Positions 51,951 through 62,900 of a DNA stretch of 64,000 nt are shown here, piece after piece. Source of the DNA: Agapetus fuscipes (Eukaryota; Arthropoda; Insecta; Trichoptera; Glossosomatidae); NCBI GenBank assembly GCA_951799405.1, contig OX637351.1, positions 5,054,251 to 5,118,250 on the forward strand. Direction: 5' to 3'. Made by a program: the position numbers and the translations under genes. Below the pieces are notes generated by a model. That model saw only the letters and a program-made list of their open reading frames with translations. It ran no database searches and was not told the origin of the DNA. Numbering within the stretch: the stretch's first letter is position 1; each line of letters opens with the position of its first letter.

Positions 51951-52535
51951 CATTAAATGCTATTAAAACCCAAATCTCTAATGAACATAAGCCGTGCAAC
52001 TCTTCCGGCCCTTTCCTGAAACAGGGGTGACATTTAACAAATTTTACAATATTTACAGGTAGGTCAGCTTCATACGACCCTGTAAGTCAGAGAAGAAAAA
52101 TAAATTTGTGCATTTAAGTACGCACTTAAAAATAATCAAATGTACAAAATTCGATGTAATAATTAAAATGAATATTTAAAATACCTAGCCACCAGCATCG
52201 CAGATAAAATGTTTAAAAAAAATTCTGTCCTTGCATACTTCTTTCATTTCATTCAGAGCCATTACCTTCTTTGTACAAACTATATTTTATTATTGAATTC
52301 TAATAAAACACTGTTTTATGTTCACAATTATATTAAATATATAGTATGTGAAAAAAATATAATTGTGAAAATAAAAATATATTTTTTAATGTTTAATAGA
52401 ATCAATATGATTTTTTACTGTGTTAATATACAAACCATACAAAATATACCTTATATTATGACTGTGGAATGTGGATATAGGTACCGTTCATTCACTATTT
52501 TAGGGATTTGGTCTATCCGTAGCTTTCTTGGCCAT
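51950..52535 (-). mobile_element. L-type LINE end interrupted by an AT-rich element
   Basis: 3' UTR part 51955-52100, coding end 52205-52300, resuming at 52452 (ttatattatgactgtggaat). The insert (about 52301-52451) contains acaattatattaaa and tatatataattgtga arms and aaacactgttttatgt, related to 22186-22483. Confidence 0.65.
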
Positions 52536-52925
52536 AGATTCTACTTTACAAAAGTGAAAACTGTGATTAACTCTAGTATAATTTAAACTAATGCATAAAT
52601 AGTGTAGTGAAATAGTTTATAGGTGATAGATTCTACTTTATAAAAGTGAAAACTTTGACAAACTGAAGCATAACTTAAGTCAACGCATAAATAAATTAAC
52701 ACTCGAGATGGCTGTCATTAGGGAATGTGAGCAGTGAAGTGTCTGTATGCGAGAGAAACCATGTCTTATTTATATGATCAACTGACGACTACATGGAAAA
52801 TAAAATCACCTAGACACGCGTGCCATCAAATTAACTATCGGTTCCACTAAGTGAGTTGATAATTTGCTTAGATTGTATGCACCTGCATTGTTTTTTTACC
52901 AATTGATGCGGTAAATGCGTTTTTC
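52536..52925. other. Unassigned with a short tandem duplication
   Basis: agattctactttacaaaagtg (20-base core) at 52536 is repeated at 52627, with aaaactNtga following both times. Nothing else is seen. Confidence 0.5.
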
Positions 52926-53150
52926 TTAGGCAGGTACGTTAAATACTTCACGCTTGCGCATGCCGCATGTGATCCTACAATATAAGAGCCGAATCCCAAA
53001 TGGACGTACACCCTGCAACTCTTCCCATCCTTCCCTTAAACAGGGGTGACATTGTCAAAGTGAACCATTATCTACAGCATGGGTGGTCAGCCGCATACCA
53101 TCCTATAAGTCAAGGAATATATACAACAAATAACATTTATAGCATATAAC
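52925..53150 (-). mobile_element. L-repeat
   Basis: It lacks the tail end and runs from cttcacgcttgcgcatgccg to caaggaatatatac. Confidence 0.8.
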
Positions 53151-53161
53151 ATTTTAACATT

Positions 53162-53458
53162 TATTTTAGAGTCATAATAATAGGAGAGCTTGTCTGAAGA
53201 AGGTTATGACTCTGGATGAAATGAAAGAAGTATGTAAGGACAGAAAGAAATGGCGGTTGTTCTGTAATGTTGGCAGCTAGGACTAGGGTTTTTTAAATTC
53301 GATTTTTGTATTCTGTGTTTGTTTTTCATGTTTACACATATTATTATTTGTTGATTTAAAAATGCCATTTGTTGTGTATGTTCCTTGACTTATAGGTTGG
53401 TATGCGGCTGACCACCCATGCTGTAGAAAATGGTTCACTTTGCCAATGTCACCCCTGT
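53162..53458 (+). mobile_element. L-type LINE end, UTR truncated
   Basis: Coding end taggagagcttgtctgaagaa, then gatgaaatgaaagaag, spacer and UTR start, cut at cacccctgtgag by an S2 copy. With the preceding minus-strand copy it makes a head-to-head pair. Confidence 0.82.
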
Positions 53459-53464
53459 GAGATA

Positions 53465-53590
53465 TAGAGACGTGAGGCCGACCCCCTTACCCGTAAAAAC
53501 ACCTAAATAGGTCCCGAATCGCCGTATGCGAGCTCTTAGGGGATAGCGCAGGCAAAAATTTACACTATGTGTGTAGCTTAGTTGTTTGTA
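53465..53590 (+). mobile_element. S2 SINE 3' third
   Basis: From cgtgaggccgacccccttac to gtgtagcttagttg. Confidence 0.8.
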
Positions 53591-53964
53591 ATATTTTTCA
53601 CTTACCTTGCACTTCTTGTTCGTACACCAACGTTCATCACCCAAGTAAAAAAAATATGTTAGCGTTTTCCAAAAAAAATGCATTGAATCTAAAAATCTCA
53701 CTAGAGACGCTGCTTCAGTTTTCAAACGTCTTCTGCTAAACGCTGTGAAATAGTATTTATAATTTTAATACTGGGCCGATCGTGACCTCCTTGACTCTAT
53801 TGTTTCACGGCCTAGTCTGATAACAAATAGGGAGTACCTATTTAATATTCAAATAGATATCTATTTCACTAAATACCTATCTACAGATTTTTTTAAGCGC
53901 GCAACTAAGCTGTACACATAATGACACATCTAACAGCATTGTCCTCGAATGATGTCAATCGAAG
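53591..53964. other. Unassigned sequence
   Basis: 53898-53925 has a piece of S2 tail (gcgcaactaagctgtacac). Nothing else is seen. Confidence 0.45.
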
Positions 53965-54262
53965 GCAACTCTAAGCTACACTTATAGCGTAACTTCTTGT
54001 CTGCGTTATTCCCGAAAGGGTCGCATTTGTGCGATTTGGTACGTATTTACTTTTAAGGGTAAGGGGGCCAGCATCACACCAACCACTAAGTGGAGGCTGG
54101 TTATTATTTCTTCTGAAGGCTGAGTACACCTTTTCCGTATTTATTTTGGGTTTGAAATAAACACTGAAACGGGGAATCATTTCTGACACCCTCGGTGGGG
54201 ATCGAGCTCTTGCCCCCGGCATGGAATGCAAGCACTTTACCAACTGAGCTGTAGACCCGGAT
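53965..54262 (-). mobile_element. S2 SINE with internal deletion
   Basis: Head at 54230-54262. The body lacks the segment between aaccac and ggctgg (near 54085). Confidence 0.85.
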
Positions 54263-54337
54263 TTTTTTAAATTCATTGTTTAATATTTTTAATGAATTTA
54301 TTAATTTTATTAATTTTATTAATTTATTAATTAATTT

Positions 54338-54598
54338 ATTCCTTGACTTATAGGTTGGTATGAGGCTGACCACCCATACTGTAAAAAATGGTTCACTTTG
54401 CCAATGTCACCCCTGTTTCAGGGAAGGTCGGCAAAAGTTGTGGGGCTTATGTTCATTTGAGGTTTGGATTTTATTTGTAAGTACACATTCAGCATTTGTA
54501 AGCGCGAACTACACTTGTTGGTTTGTGGGCATACATCTGAGAGCTTTAAATGAATATATCCTTGCAACTTAGATTATAGATTATTATTATAGATTATT
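54338..54598 (+). mobile_element. L-repeat, full length
   Basis: Close to the copies at 4260 and 18733 (subtype with acattcagcatttg in place of the palindrome). Confidence 0.87.
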
Positions 54599-54688
54599 AA
54601 TTAATAATTAACCAATAATATCTTTTGAACCAGGATCGAAGCTATTGTCCATAGGACACAGCGCAGGCGGGGTTCGAACCGGCGCCAG
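54599..54688 (-). mobile_element. S3 SINE fragment
   Basis: Minus strand: B box ggttcgaacc near 54672 and the tgaaccaggatcgaagctat segment. Confidence 0.6.
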
Positions 54689-55013
54689 TCCGGTCGATGG
54701 CTCAGTTGGTAGAGCGCTTGCATTACTTGTCGAGAGCTCGGGTTCGATCTCCACTGAGGGTATCAGAAATGATTTCCCGTTTCAGTGTTTCTTTCAAACC
54801 CAAAAGAAATACCGATAAGGTGTACTCAGCCTTCACAAGAAATGAGAACCAGTCCCCACGGGAGCAGGAAAACCTTCACTTTAACTGAAGTGGTTGACGT
54901 GTGGCCGACCCCCTTACCCTTAAAAATAAATAGGTCCCGAATCGCCAAATGTGACCCCTTCGGGAATAACGCAGGCAAGAAGTTGCGCTATATGTGTAGC
55001 GTAGTTGCGTTTT
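54689..55013 (+). mobile_element. S2 SINE, full length
   Basis: Head gtccggtcgatggctcagtt, B box ggttcgatctc, body and tail gtagcgtagttgcgtttta. Confidence 0.9.
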
Positions 55014-55508
55014 ATACCTCAAGAGCCTTCTGCGAGCTTGGTCGCTACAAAAAGAGACAATTCTCAAGCAAGACCCAGTTGCTGTAAGGCTGGATGGACC
55101 GGTCTTTGGTAAAGGTGTATGAATTTTTCAACCCAGCGAAGAGCATATTTGAAAATATATACATATACTTGACTGATAGATTGGTATGAGGCTGCCCCCC
55201 GTGCTGTAAAAATCGGTTCAGTTTTGACAATGCCACCCCGGTTTCAGGGAAAGGCGGCAGGATTTGAAAGGTTTATGTTCATGTGAGGTTTTGTTTCTTT
55301 GTATGGACGCATGCAGAATGTGTAGGCGCGAACCTACATGTGCCTGTCTGTGGACATGCATTTAATATGGGCCTTACGTGTTAACATATTTTTGCAGCTT
55401 AGATTATAGATATAGACATGGTATATTTGTTTGTGCTCCTCCGGGATTCGAACCCACAGCCTTCCATTCACGAGTCTGAAGCGTTATCACTTGACTACCG
55501 GCCGGTCT
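55014..55508 (-). mobile_element. S1 SINE interrupted by an L-repeat
   Basis: S1 parts at 55014-55169 and 55426-55508. The L-repeat occupies 55170-55425. The S1 3' end is directly joined to the S2 tail. Confidence 0.85.
55170..55425 (+). mobile_element. L-repeat inserted in S1
   Basis: Starts cttgactgatagattgg. Its tail is gattatagatatagac, after which S1 resumes at atggtatatttg. Confidence 0.85.
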
Positions 55509-55720
55509 TCATAGTTTTATTATTATGTATTTTAATACAGACATGAGTGTACAGAATGCATTGCATTTGTTTCATTTCCAGTGCGGCAACCGAGGCCAAG
55601 AAACTCTCAGTTATAAATAGCAGACAATGGCCGCGCTCATTGCTTATTATTGAATTATTTCTTTATTGTGTTTATCATTTGGAAAAAGGTGTTCATGTAT
55701 CTGCTGTACCTTATTATAAT
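55509..55720. other. Unassigned sequence
   Basis: Nothing recognised. Confidence 0.45.
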
Positions 55721-55721
55721 G

Positions 55722-56200
55722 CTACCTGTAACTCTGTCGCCATTCCGCTAGGGGTGGCCAGAGCCTCTGCAGAGCTGCCGCCATTTCTTCCTATCCTGAC
55801 ATACCTCTTTCAATTCATTCATATACATCACAATTTTCATGCATTTTCTTCTTTAACGCTCACTTTGTATATCCCATTCTTTGACGATCTCCTCAATCTG
55901 ATCCCTCCTTTCGTCCCTTACCTACCGCTTTTTCCTTTCGCACTACCTCTGTATATATATTTTTTGTCAGTCTATAATCATTCATTCTTACCACATGCCC
56001 AAACAAACTCATCACATTATTTTGTACCTTAACTTTCACATCCCCTTTCAACTTACATTCTTTCTTTACCCATTCATTCCTAACTCTATCCTGTAGGGTT
56101 TTCCTGTCATGCTTCTCAAATGCTTCATTTCCACCGTACCTACATACTTTACTCATTTCGCTATCATTTACTGTCCACGCTTCACTTCCATACGTCAATC
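55722..56200 (-). pseudogene. M-LINE C-terminal region (minus strand)
   Basis: Codons for YGSEAWTVNDSEMSKV, RDRVRNEWVKKECKLKGDVK, RMNDYRLTK and a GHP-type end, in shifted frames. Confidence 0.85.
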
Positions 56201-56224
56201 GCTTGTTCCCCTAAAAGGTAAAAC

Positions 56225-56492
56225 TGTATAAGGGCTGATTCACTGATTTGAGTGTGTTTGAAAAGAATGGGAAGATGACAAGGGATCTTGAGAATAGGGT
56301 GTGTTAGGAAAAGCAAGTGGTCGGTGCAATAGGAAGAATAACAAAGAACAAGCGGCTGACGATGGATCTGAGAATGGTGGTACACAATGGCATACTGTTA
56401 CCGACTTTGATGTATGGAAGTGAAGAATGGACAGTGCGTGACAGTGAAATGAGTAATGTATGTACGGTGGAAATGAAGCATTTGAGAATAGA
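56225..56492 (+). pseudogene. M-LINE fragment (plus strand)
   Basis: VGAIGRITKNKRLTMDLRMV, ILLPTLMYGSEEWTVRDSEM and VEMKHLR, cut at 56492 by sequence like a decayed S2 end (56493-56550). It forms a tail-to-tail arrangement at the YGSEAW segment with the minus-strand copy. Confidence 0.83.
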
Positions 56493-56550
56493 TTCCCCAA
56501 CCTCTTCGGGGACAACTCGATACGAAGTTTCATACAATATGCAGCTTATT

Positions 56551-57030
56551 TGCATTTTTTTTCACTGTTTCACTTTTATCACTGCTAGAGAAGTAGCTGG
56601 TTATCGACTTTTCTCTGGCTACCTTATAGAGCGGTAGGTACAAAGTTTTATCGTTGTCTGTTAGTTGGTACCAATGCCGACTGCGTCGCACTCTTGCATA
56701 CGAATGCATATTACGGATATGCGGGGCCAGGTGTTCTAATTTCAAAATATTATCACAATGGCTGTACAAGTGACATTTCTGTCTGGCCAGGTATCCAACG
56801 TAAATACCTACCCACATACCAAAGCATTTTCTTCTACAGATAACAAATAATATTGTAAAAAGTATTGTTATGGCATTGTTACGTTCGATTGCAAACATAT
56901 TGTGTATTTTTGCCTTGAAAATGGACGCCATTTTGTCTAAACAAAAATACGGATCGACACTGCATTTATCTTAGAAACCCATGTTAGTTCAATACGTCGC
57001 TTACTTAGTTTTACCTTTAACGATAAAAAT
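56551..57030. other. Unassigned sequence
   Basis: An open frame of 133 residues on the minus strand (56530-56931) has no family-like features. Nothing else is seen. Confidence 0.45.
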
Positions 57031-57285
57031 GTAATTTGTTGTGTAGGTATGTTACTTGACTTCTAGGTTGCTATGCGGCTACCACCCATGCTGTAGAAAA
57101 TGGTTCACTTTGCCAGTGTCACCCTTGTTTCAGGGTGTATGTTCATTTGAGATTTAGGTTTTTATATTGTAGGTTCACATGCGGCATGTTTTAGCGCGAA
57201 CTTGTACGTGTCTGCTTGTGAGAATCTGTATAATATGAATCCCTAATGTTACATACCTCTGCAACTTAGATTAGACTAAGATTTA
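57030..57285 (+). mobile_element. L-repeat
   Basis: It has a deletion between cccttgtttcag and ggtgtatg. Tail: cttagattagacta. Confidence 0.83.
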
Positions 57286-57319
57286 ATGTGTCGATATATT
57301 AATAATTAAAAAAAAAAAC

Positions 57320-57547
57320 AGCCCCACCTATTCTGCCTGGCCAGAAACATTTATTATATCATCAATTAATAATTCATTGTTTATTTTTAATGAATTATTA
57401 ATTAATAATTACCCAATTAGGTACGTTGTTGAACCAGGGTCAAAGTTATGGTCAAATGACCCAAGCGGGGATCGAACAAACGTTATTCCATTCCAAACAC
57501 GCAAGAACAATCGGCCCACTTGGCTCCCTCAGCCATAACACCGACAT
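57320..57547 (-). mobile_element. S3 SINE, near full length
   Basis: Minus strand: head gtcggtgttatggctgaggg near 57545, B box degraded (gttcgatcccc followed by gcttgg), and the AT-rich hairpin half at 57360-57420. Confidence 0.82.
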
Positions 57548-57975
57548 TCATCTTATTTTCAGAAAATATCTTAGATTGCCGCCTTCGTTATGTATTATGT
57601 AAATTAAAAACCTTTCTAGAACAAGCAGTAGAGTGAATAGGTGGCATATGGCAAGCTGGAGAGATAACGAGGTGCACACAACTCACCATTACATGGAAAA
57701 TGTATTCTTGCCTCATGATTACCTCTGACAAAAACTACGTTTGTGCTCAATTACGCCATTTTCTCATAGTGCACCTATAAGTATAAGTATAATAATATGT
57801 AAAGTCGGTCCCGTAATCAGCCACCTTTATGGATCTTAATCCAATATTCGAATGCTTTGTAATACGAGTAAGTGTACTTAATTGTTAGGTTTTACGTCTT
57901 CAGGAGACACCCTCACTATACGACGACTGAGGAACATGCGTGATTTTCTATTTAGTATATTTATTTTACTTTTTT
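57548..57975. other. Unassigned sequence
   Basis: Nothing recognised, apart from cttcaggagacaccctcac near 57898, similar to 13125. Confidence 0.45.
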
Positions 57976-57977
57976 TT

Positions 57978-58206
57978 CCTTGACTTATAGGTTGGTATGA
58001 GGCTGACCACCCATACAGGGGTGACACTTTGCCAGTGTCACCCCTGTTTCAGGGAAGGTCGTCGAGAGTTGCGGGTGTATGCTCATTTGAGATTTGTGTT
58101 TTTATGTCATAGATTCGCATGCGGCATGTGCGAGCGCGAACTTGTTCGTGTCTGCTTGTGAGAATACATATAATATGAATCCCTGATGTTACATATCTCT
58201 GCAACT
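57978..58206 (+). mobile_element. L-repeat without tail
   Basis: It ends at tctctgcaacttt and passes directly into an S3 head. Confidence 0.8.
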
Positions 58207-58735
58207 TTGTCGGTGTTATGACTGAGGGGGCCAAGTGGGCTGATCTTTCCAGCGTATTTGGAATAGAATAACGTTGGTTCGATCCCCACCGGGGTCATTT
58301 GACCATAACTTAGACTGTGGCTAAACATATCGCACGTTTAATAATAAAGAGCAATAACTCAAAAAACAAGAATGTTGGGAAATCACGTTTGAAGTTCAGA
58401 CAACCATTACAACTTGTATCGGATGAAAAAGGCGGACGATGTTTTATCTCGGTCATATTCGTCCAAATTGAACGCCTGTCGCATTCTAACTATTCTTCTC
58501 GTATTGTTCTTGCGTTTTATTACAAAATCTCGATTTTCCCAATTTTCGAGTTATTTCTCTTTATTATTAAGCGTGCGATATATCACTGGGTAATGATTAA
58601 TTAATAATTCATTAAAATAAACACTAATGAATTACTAATTGATGATATTTATACCTGTTTCTGGACAGGCAGAATAGGTAGGTGAATTGTATTCCACTTC
58701 ACAAATCTAATTTACAAAAACGTAGATTAGATTAG
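58207..58735 (+). mobile_element. S3 SINE interrupted by a MITE
   Basis: Head and B box (gttcgatcccc near 58278) at 58207-58329, 3' half with the AT-rich hairpin and ggacaggcagaataggtagg at 58579-58735. Confidence 0.85.
58330..58578. mobile_element. 249-bp MITE, copy 1 (mariner-like)
   Basis: The ends are TCGCACG(T/C)TTAATAATAA on both strands, arms about 33 bp. TA flanks it (58328-58329, 58579-58580). It differs from copy 2 by few substitutions and has the same length. No transposase. Confidence 0.85.
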
Positions 58736-59135
58736 TGCGCAAAAGGAAAAGAAAGGAAGTTTGTTCGTTCTTGAAAGATTGTTTGAGTAGGGAGGTGCCC
58801 CCTTATATAGAGCTAGCTCATGGTAAATGGCTCACAGTGATAGCAACAGCATTGAGAATTGGTTCCGCATATGGGTCGGAACGAACGTGCTCGCTGAAAT
58901 GCTAATTCTTGATTACAAAGAAAATGATTATACTTGCTTACTTATTTATTAGTACTTAGTTCTTTGACAGCTGAACCGTAATAAAATTTCATATTATCTT
59001 TAATTGTTTGTATCTACTGAAGAACTTGTTCATAAAGTAAGTTTATTTGAGGAGAAAAACAATAATATAATATTCAAAAATGAATGTATGTGTGTATAGA
59101 AGAAGTATGTACGGATGCGAGTATGTATGTACATA
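58736..59135. other. Unassigned sequence
   Basis: Nothing recognised. Short gtatgtacg-like repeats near 59090-59130. Confidence 0.45.
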
Positions 59136-59384
59136 TCGCACGTTTAATAATAAAGAGCAATAATTCAAAAAACAAGAATGTTGGGAAATCACGTTTAAAG
59201 TTCAGACACCCAGTACAACTTGTATGGGATGAAAAAGGCGGCCGATGTTTTATCTCGGTCATATTCGTCTAAATTGAACGGCTGTCGCATTCTACCTATT
59301 CTTCTCGCATTGTTCTTGCGTTTTATTACAAAATCTCGATTTTCCCAATTTTCGAGTTATTTCTCTTTATTATTAAGCGTGCGA
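59136..59384. mobile_element. 249-bp MITE, copy 2
   Basis: As copy 1: TA at 59134-59135 and 59385-59386. The near identity over 249 bp shows recent activity. Confidence 0.87.
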
Positions 59385-59555
59385 TATGTTCCCCAAGGGC
59401 TCTTACATCCGTTTTAAACTATTTTTCAGGAAACATGTAAATCATTGTCGAAATGGTTCCTGCGAAGTTTGATGTCGATCAGATTACAAATATTTATATT
59501 CCCCCTTTTTTCTTTTCTTACAAAATGCATGCAAAAGTTGCTCCCCATTTTTGGC

Positions 59556-59818
59556 TAATCTAATCTAATCTAATATAAGCTGCAAAGATATATATCATTT
59601 AAGATTTATATTAAATGCATTCCCACAAGCAGGTATGTATAATTTCGCGCTAACACATGCCGCATGTGGACCTACAATATAAAAACCCAATCTCAAATGA
59701 ACATAAGCCTTGCAACTTTTGCCGTCCTTCCCTGAAACAGGGGTGACATTGGCAAAGTGAACCATTTTTTACAGTATGGGTGATCAGCCGCATAACAACC
59801 TATAAGTCAAGGAAAAAA
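59556..59818 (-). mobile_element. L-repeat, full length
   Basis: The last repeat before the gene, 120 bp upstream of its exon. Tail of several ATCTA units at 59556-59578. Very close to the copy at 25743-25990. Confidence 0.88.
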
Positions 59819-59920
59819 AGCTAAAATTTTGTAAAAAAAATATACAAAACTGTATTTTTCCTATCAATAAATTTGCCCTGTTTTAATATTTTTGTTGTTG
59901 GTAACATTTTATTAATCTAC

Positions 59921-59937
59921 ACTTTATTATTTTTCAG
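59921..59937 (+). promoter_or_regulatory. 3' splice site before the large exon
   Basis: A pyrimidine-rich run, actttattatttttcag, ends exactly before the ATG. An intron therefore probably ends here, and the 5' UTR or earlier coding exons lie upstream. Confidence 0.7.
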
Positions 59938-62900
59938 ATGGATGTCAAATCGTGCAACGGCAGCGTTGCATCCGGCCCAACGCAGTCCAAGTCGGAACCT
60001 TCCAGTCCTGTCATCGACGACACGGCAGAACTACGCAGGGAGCTCGTGGTGCTAAGACGGGCGCTTCGTCTGCAAACCGGGGCACTAACCCGTCAACAGA
60101 GGCGCTCCGCTGAACTAGAGCTAAAACTACAAACCAGAGACACAACGGAGAAGACGGCAAGAGCTGAAGCAAGAGACAGAGAGGCTACAACGCTGCTGAG
60201 AGCGTTGCTTGTCTTAGAAGCAAGCCTTCTAAGAGAGAAGTCTCTGATTACGCAGAAGTTGAAAGCTAAAGATGCTAGACTACAAATGCAAGAAGAGCAG
60301 ATTCAAAGGTTGAAGCAGGAGTGTAGTACAAGGAACTATTGCAGGAATTGCCAGCAATTGATGGGGTTTACCAGTGAGCAAACCAATATTGAAACGGATC
60401 CAGAGTTTCACAGCTTGGAGAGTGTTGATTCGCACAAGAAATTTTTTGAAAGGAGTTTGAGCTATCACGAGAAACAGATTCAGCAGCCGTTTCAAAAAAA
60501 TTCCCGTTTGAGCAAGAGTTTTCAGTTTCCCAAGGTGAATAATGATCATAATACAAGCTCGAGCGAGGAGGTATTTGAAGGGAGTGAGCAGGCGCAGGGG
60601 AAAGGAAATTATGTGAAGAATAAGCAGGCGTTTGTTAGGAAAGATGTAACGAGGCGGTCTAGAAAGTTTTCTGGAAGAAAGCATTCTAGCGCATATCTTG
60701 ATGCTGTTCAAAAGAGACAAAGTAGATCACAAGGGAGCAGTTCAAGTGCAGAGGATGGTCCACAGTCTGAAAAGGATTTGAAGTTTAACCTTGAAGGGGA
60801 GGAATGTGACATTGGAGAGGAAATCACAAAAGACATTGAGAGAGCTTCAAACAGAATTGATGAGTTACTCAATGGAACTAATTCCAATGTTGAAACAAGG
60901 CAATTTGATCTGCTAGGTGACAGGAACACAAGTATAAGCGAAAAGATGAACGGTCTTCATGGGATTAAGAAATCTGTTTCGTTGCATGACAGTGGTGCTA
61001 AATCATTCAATGGTGATGTAGAAAGACCTTGGTATACGAATAGCAGTGATCAAGAACTTGAAGGAGATGGCTTAGGTGATAAGTTAGGTCATAGATCCAT
61101 GTCGGCAGACGATATATTATCTGCTTCTTCGTGTAAAAACAATGTCTCACCTGCAAACAATAAGTCCATTGAAACGGAACGATCAAAGTCTTCTATTTCT
61201 TTGAATGACAAGAGTAGGAATGAAGCAAATATGCATTCAATTATCAAAAGAAACAGTGATTTGACGTCTGAAAAGTCAAATTATGAAACACGTTCTGTCA
61301 AGTTTGACAATGAACCAAGTGAGAATTGGTATGCAAGTGCTAGTGATCCAGATGATGATCCGTCGTGTGAAATCTACAAGAATAACCCAGTGTTGGAATG
61401 TGTGAATCAGATTCTGCTGCAAAATTCTCTGGATGAAAATAGTGTGGACGGTTCTAGAACCTACGAAGCAGTTAGTCCAAAAGCTTCTATGAAAAGAGTC
61501 CAATTTTCTACTTTGAATAGTATTTCCTTTGATGAGAGTGTTGGGAAAAATAATCACGAAGCGGCGACCCTACCGAGACTATCTGACAGAAGAAGCTGCA
61601 ACAAAATTGTTAAATTTAGCTTAGAGACTGCGTCGGAACATAGCTATGAAGTCCCGGTGACTTCGGAAGGTTTCAATTATGAGATTCAAAGCATATACAG
61701 CAACGATTATGAACCAATTATAACTAAGAAAACTGATAGTAAGGATTATAAAATACACAACGAAAGGCTGACGCCGGTTCCTTTGCCCAGATTGATAAAC
61801 GCAGGTAGTTGTACAACAAACAGTGCTAAGAATGTCTCACCCAAAAAGATGTCGATTGTGAAGAATATGGCACTGAATTTAGAGAGTAAAATTAACAATA
61901 ACCATTACGTTGATATGGATACTAAATATGTTGCTAAATCTGGGGTGGCAAACAAGAAAAAAGTCCCGCGTGTCCCTCCGGCACTCCCACCAAAACCTAA
62001 AAACTTGGTGTCAAAATTCAAGTTGAATGCAGCTGCGTCGAATGGAGGATCTTCGAATCCGAACTCTGATCCCGTTGTGTTGAATCAACGGAGCAATGAT
62101 GTTCATGTGAAAGCCAAGCAGTCCCCGAGTAAAGCTGCGGCCGCAAGCGAGCCTGATTACTGTTCCATTTCCGAGATAAACGTTCCAGTTGTCAGCAGCG
62201 GCAAGCGGGGGCTCATCCTGTCCCAGGCCAGCGTAGAAATTCACGCCGAAAAGTTTTCGCCGAACATCGCGGAGAGAAGAGCGGCCGTCGTGCCGAAACT
62301 AGCGACAATATCCAAAATTGTGCCAAATAAAATCAACGATAAAGATATACCGAAGCTTCCTCAAGTTACGGAGATTATAATACCCGATGAAGAAGATGTT
62401 AAAGAGAAAGCCGTTCAAAGGGAGAATGCGTACATGACTCCAATACAAACGAGTCCGTTAAACTCTAGTAGTATAATGGATTTAAGGAGTTCCATACAAA
62501 TGGGGCATTCGGTTTCTAAAATACTGACGAATAGAAATTTTAGTTTGGAGGACGTTAGCAAAGTGAGTCCAGAACATACCAATAAAAAATTTCAGTCAGC
62601 TCATAAAACAACAAATCTGATATCTCCCAATAGAAATAAAATTAAAATGGCCGATAAGACACGGCTAGATTTAGCCATTTTTGAAGCTGCGGAAAATGAC
62701 AGTGAAAAATTTGATTTGTCGCAGAACTTTGAAGAGTTTAAGATAGACGACTGCGAGTTTACAAATATGGCTGCCGAAGAATACAGGATAAGCTCGGGCA
62801 GCGATGGAAGCGGAGAGAGTGTCGTCGACGATTCAAATAATAACGGATCTAATTTGAACGAAGCTTTGCACCTACGGCAACCCTCTGAAGGTCTATATAA

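Noticed and set aside
52209..52586. 125-codon open frame
   Set aside because: It crosses an L-type LINE end and an AT-rich insert; composition is AT-driven (Ile, Tyr, Asn, Phe).
55547..56032. 161-codon plus-strand open frame
   Set aside because: It runs antisense through an M-LINE end; the minus-strand frame explains the sequence.
56530..56931. 133-codon minus-strand open frame as a gene
   Set aside because: It begins in unassigned DNA and ends in a decayed S2 piece, with no recognisable motif.
60280..60720. 146-codon open frame on the minus strand
   Set aside because: It lies fully inside the large plus-strand exon and is a shadow of its codon composition.
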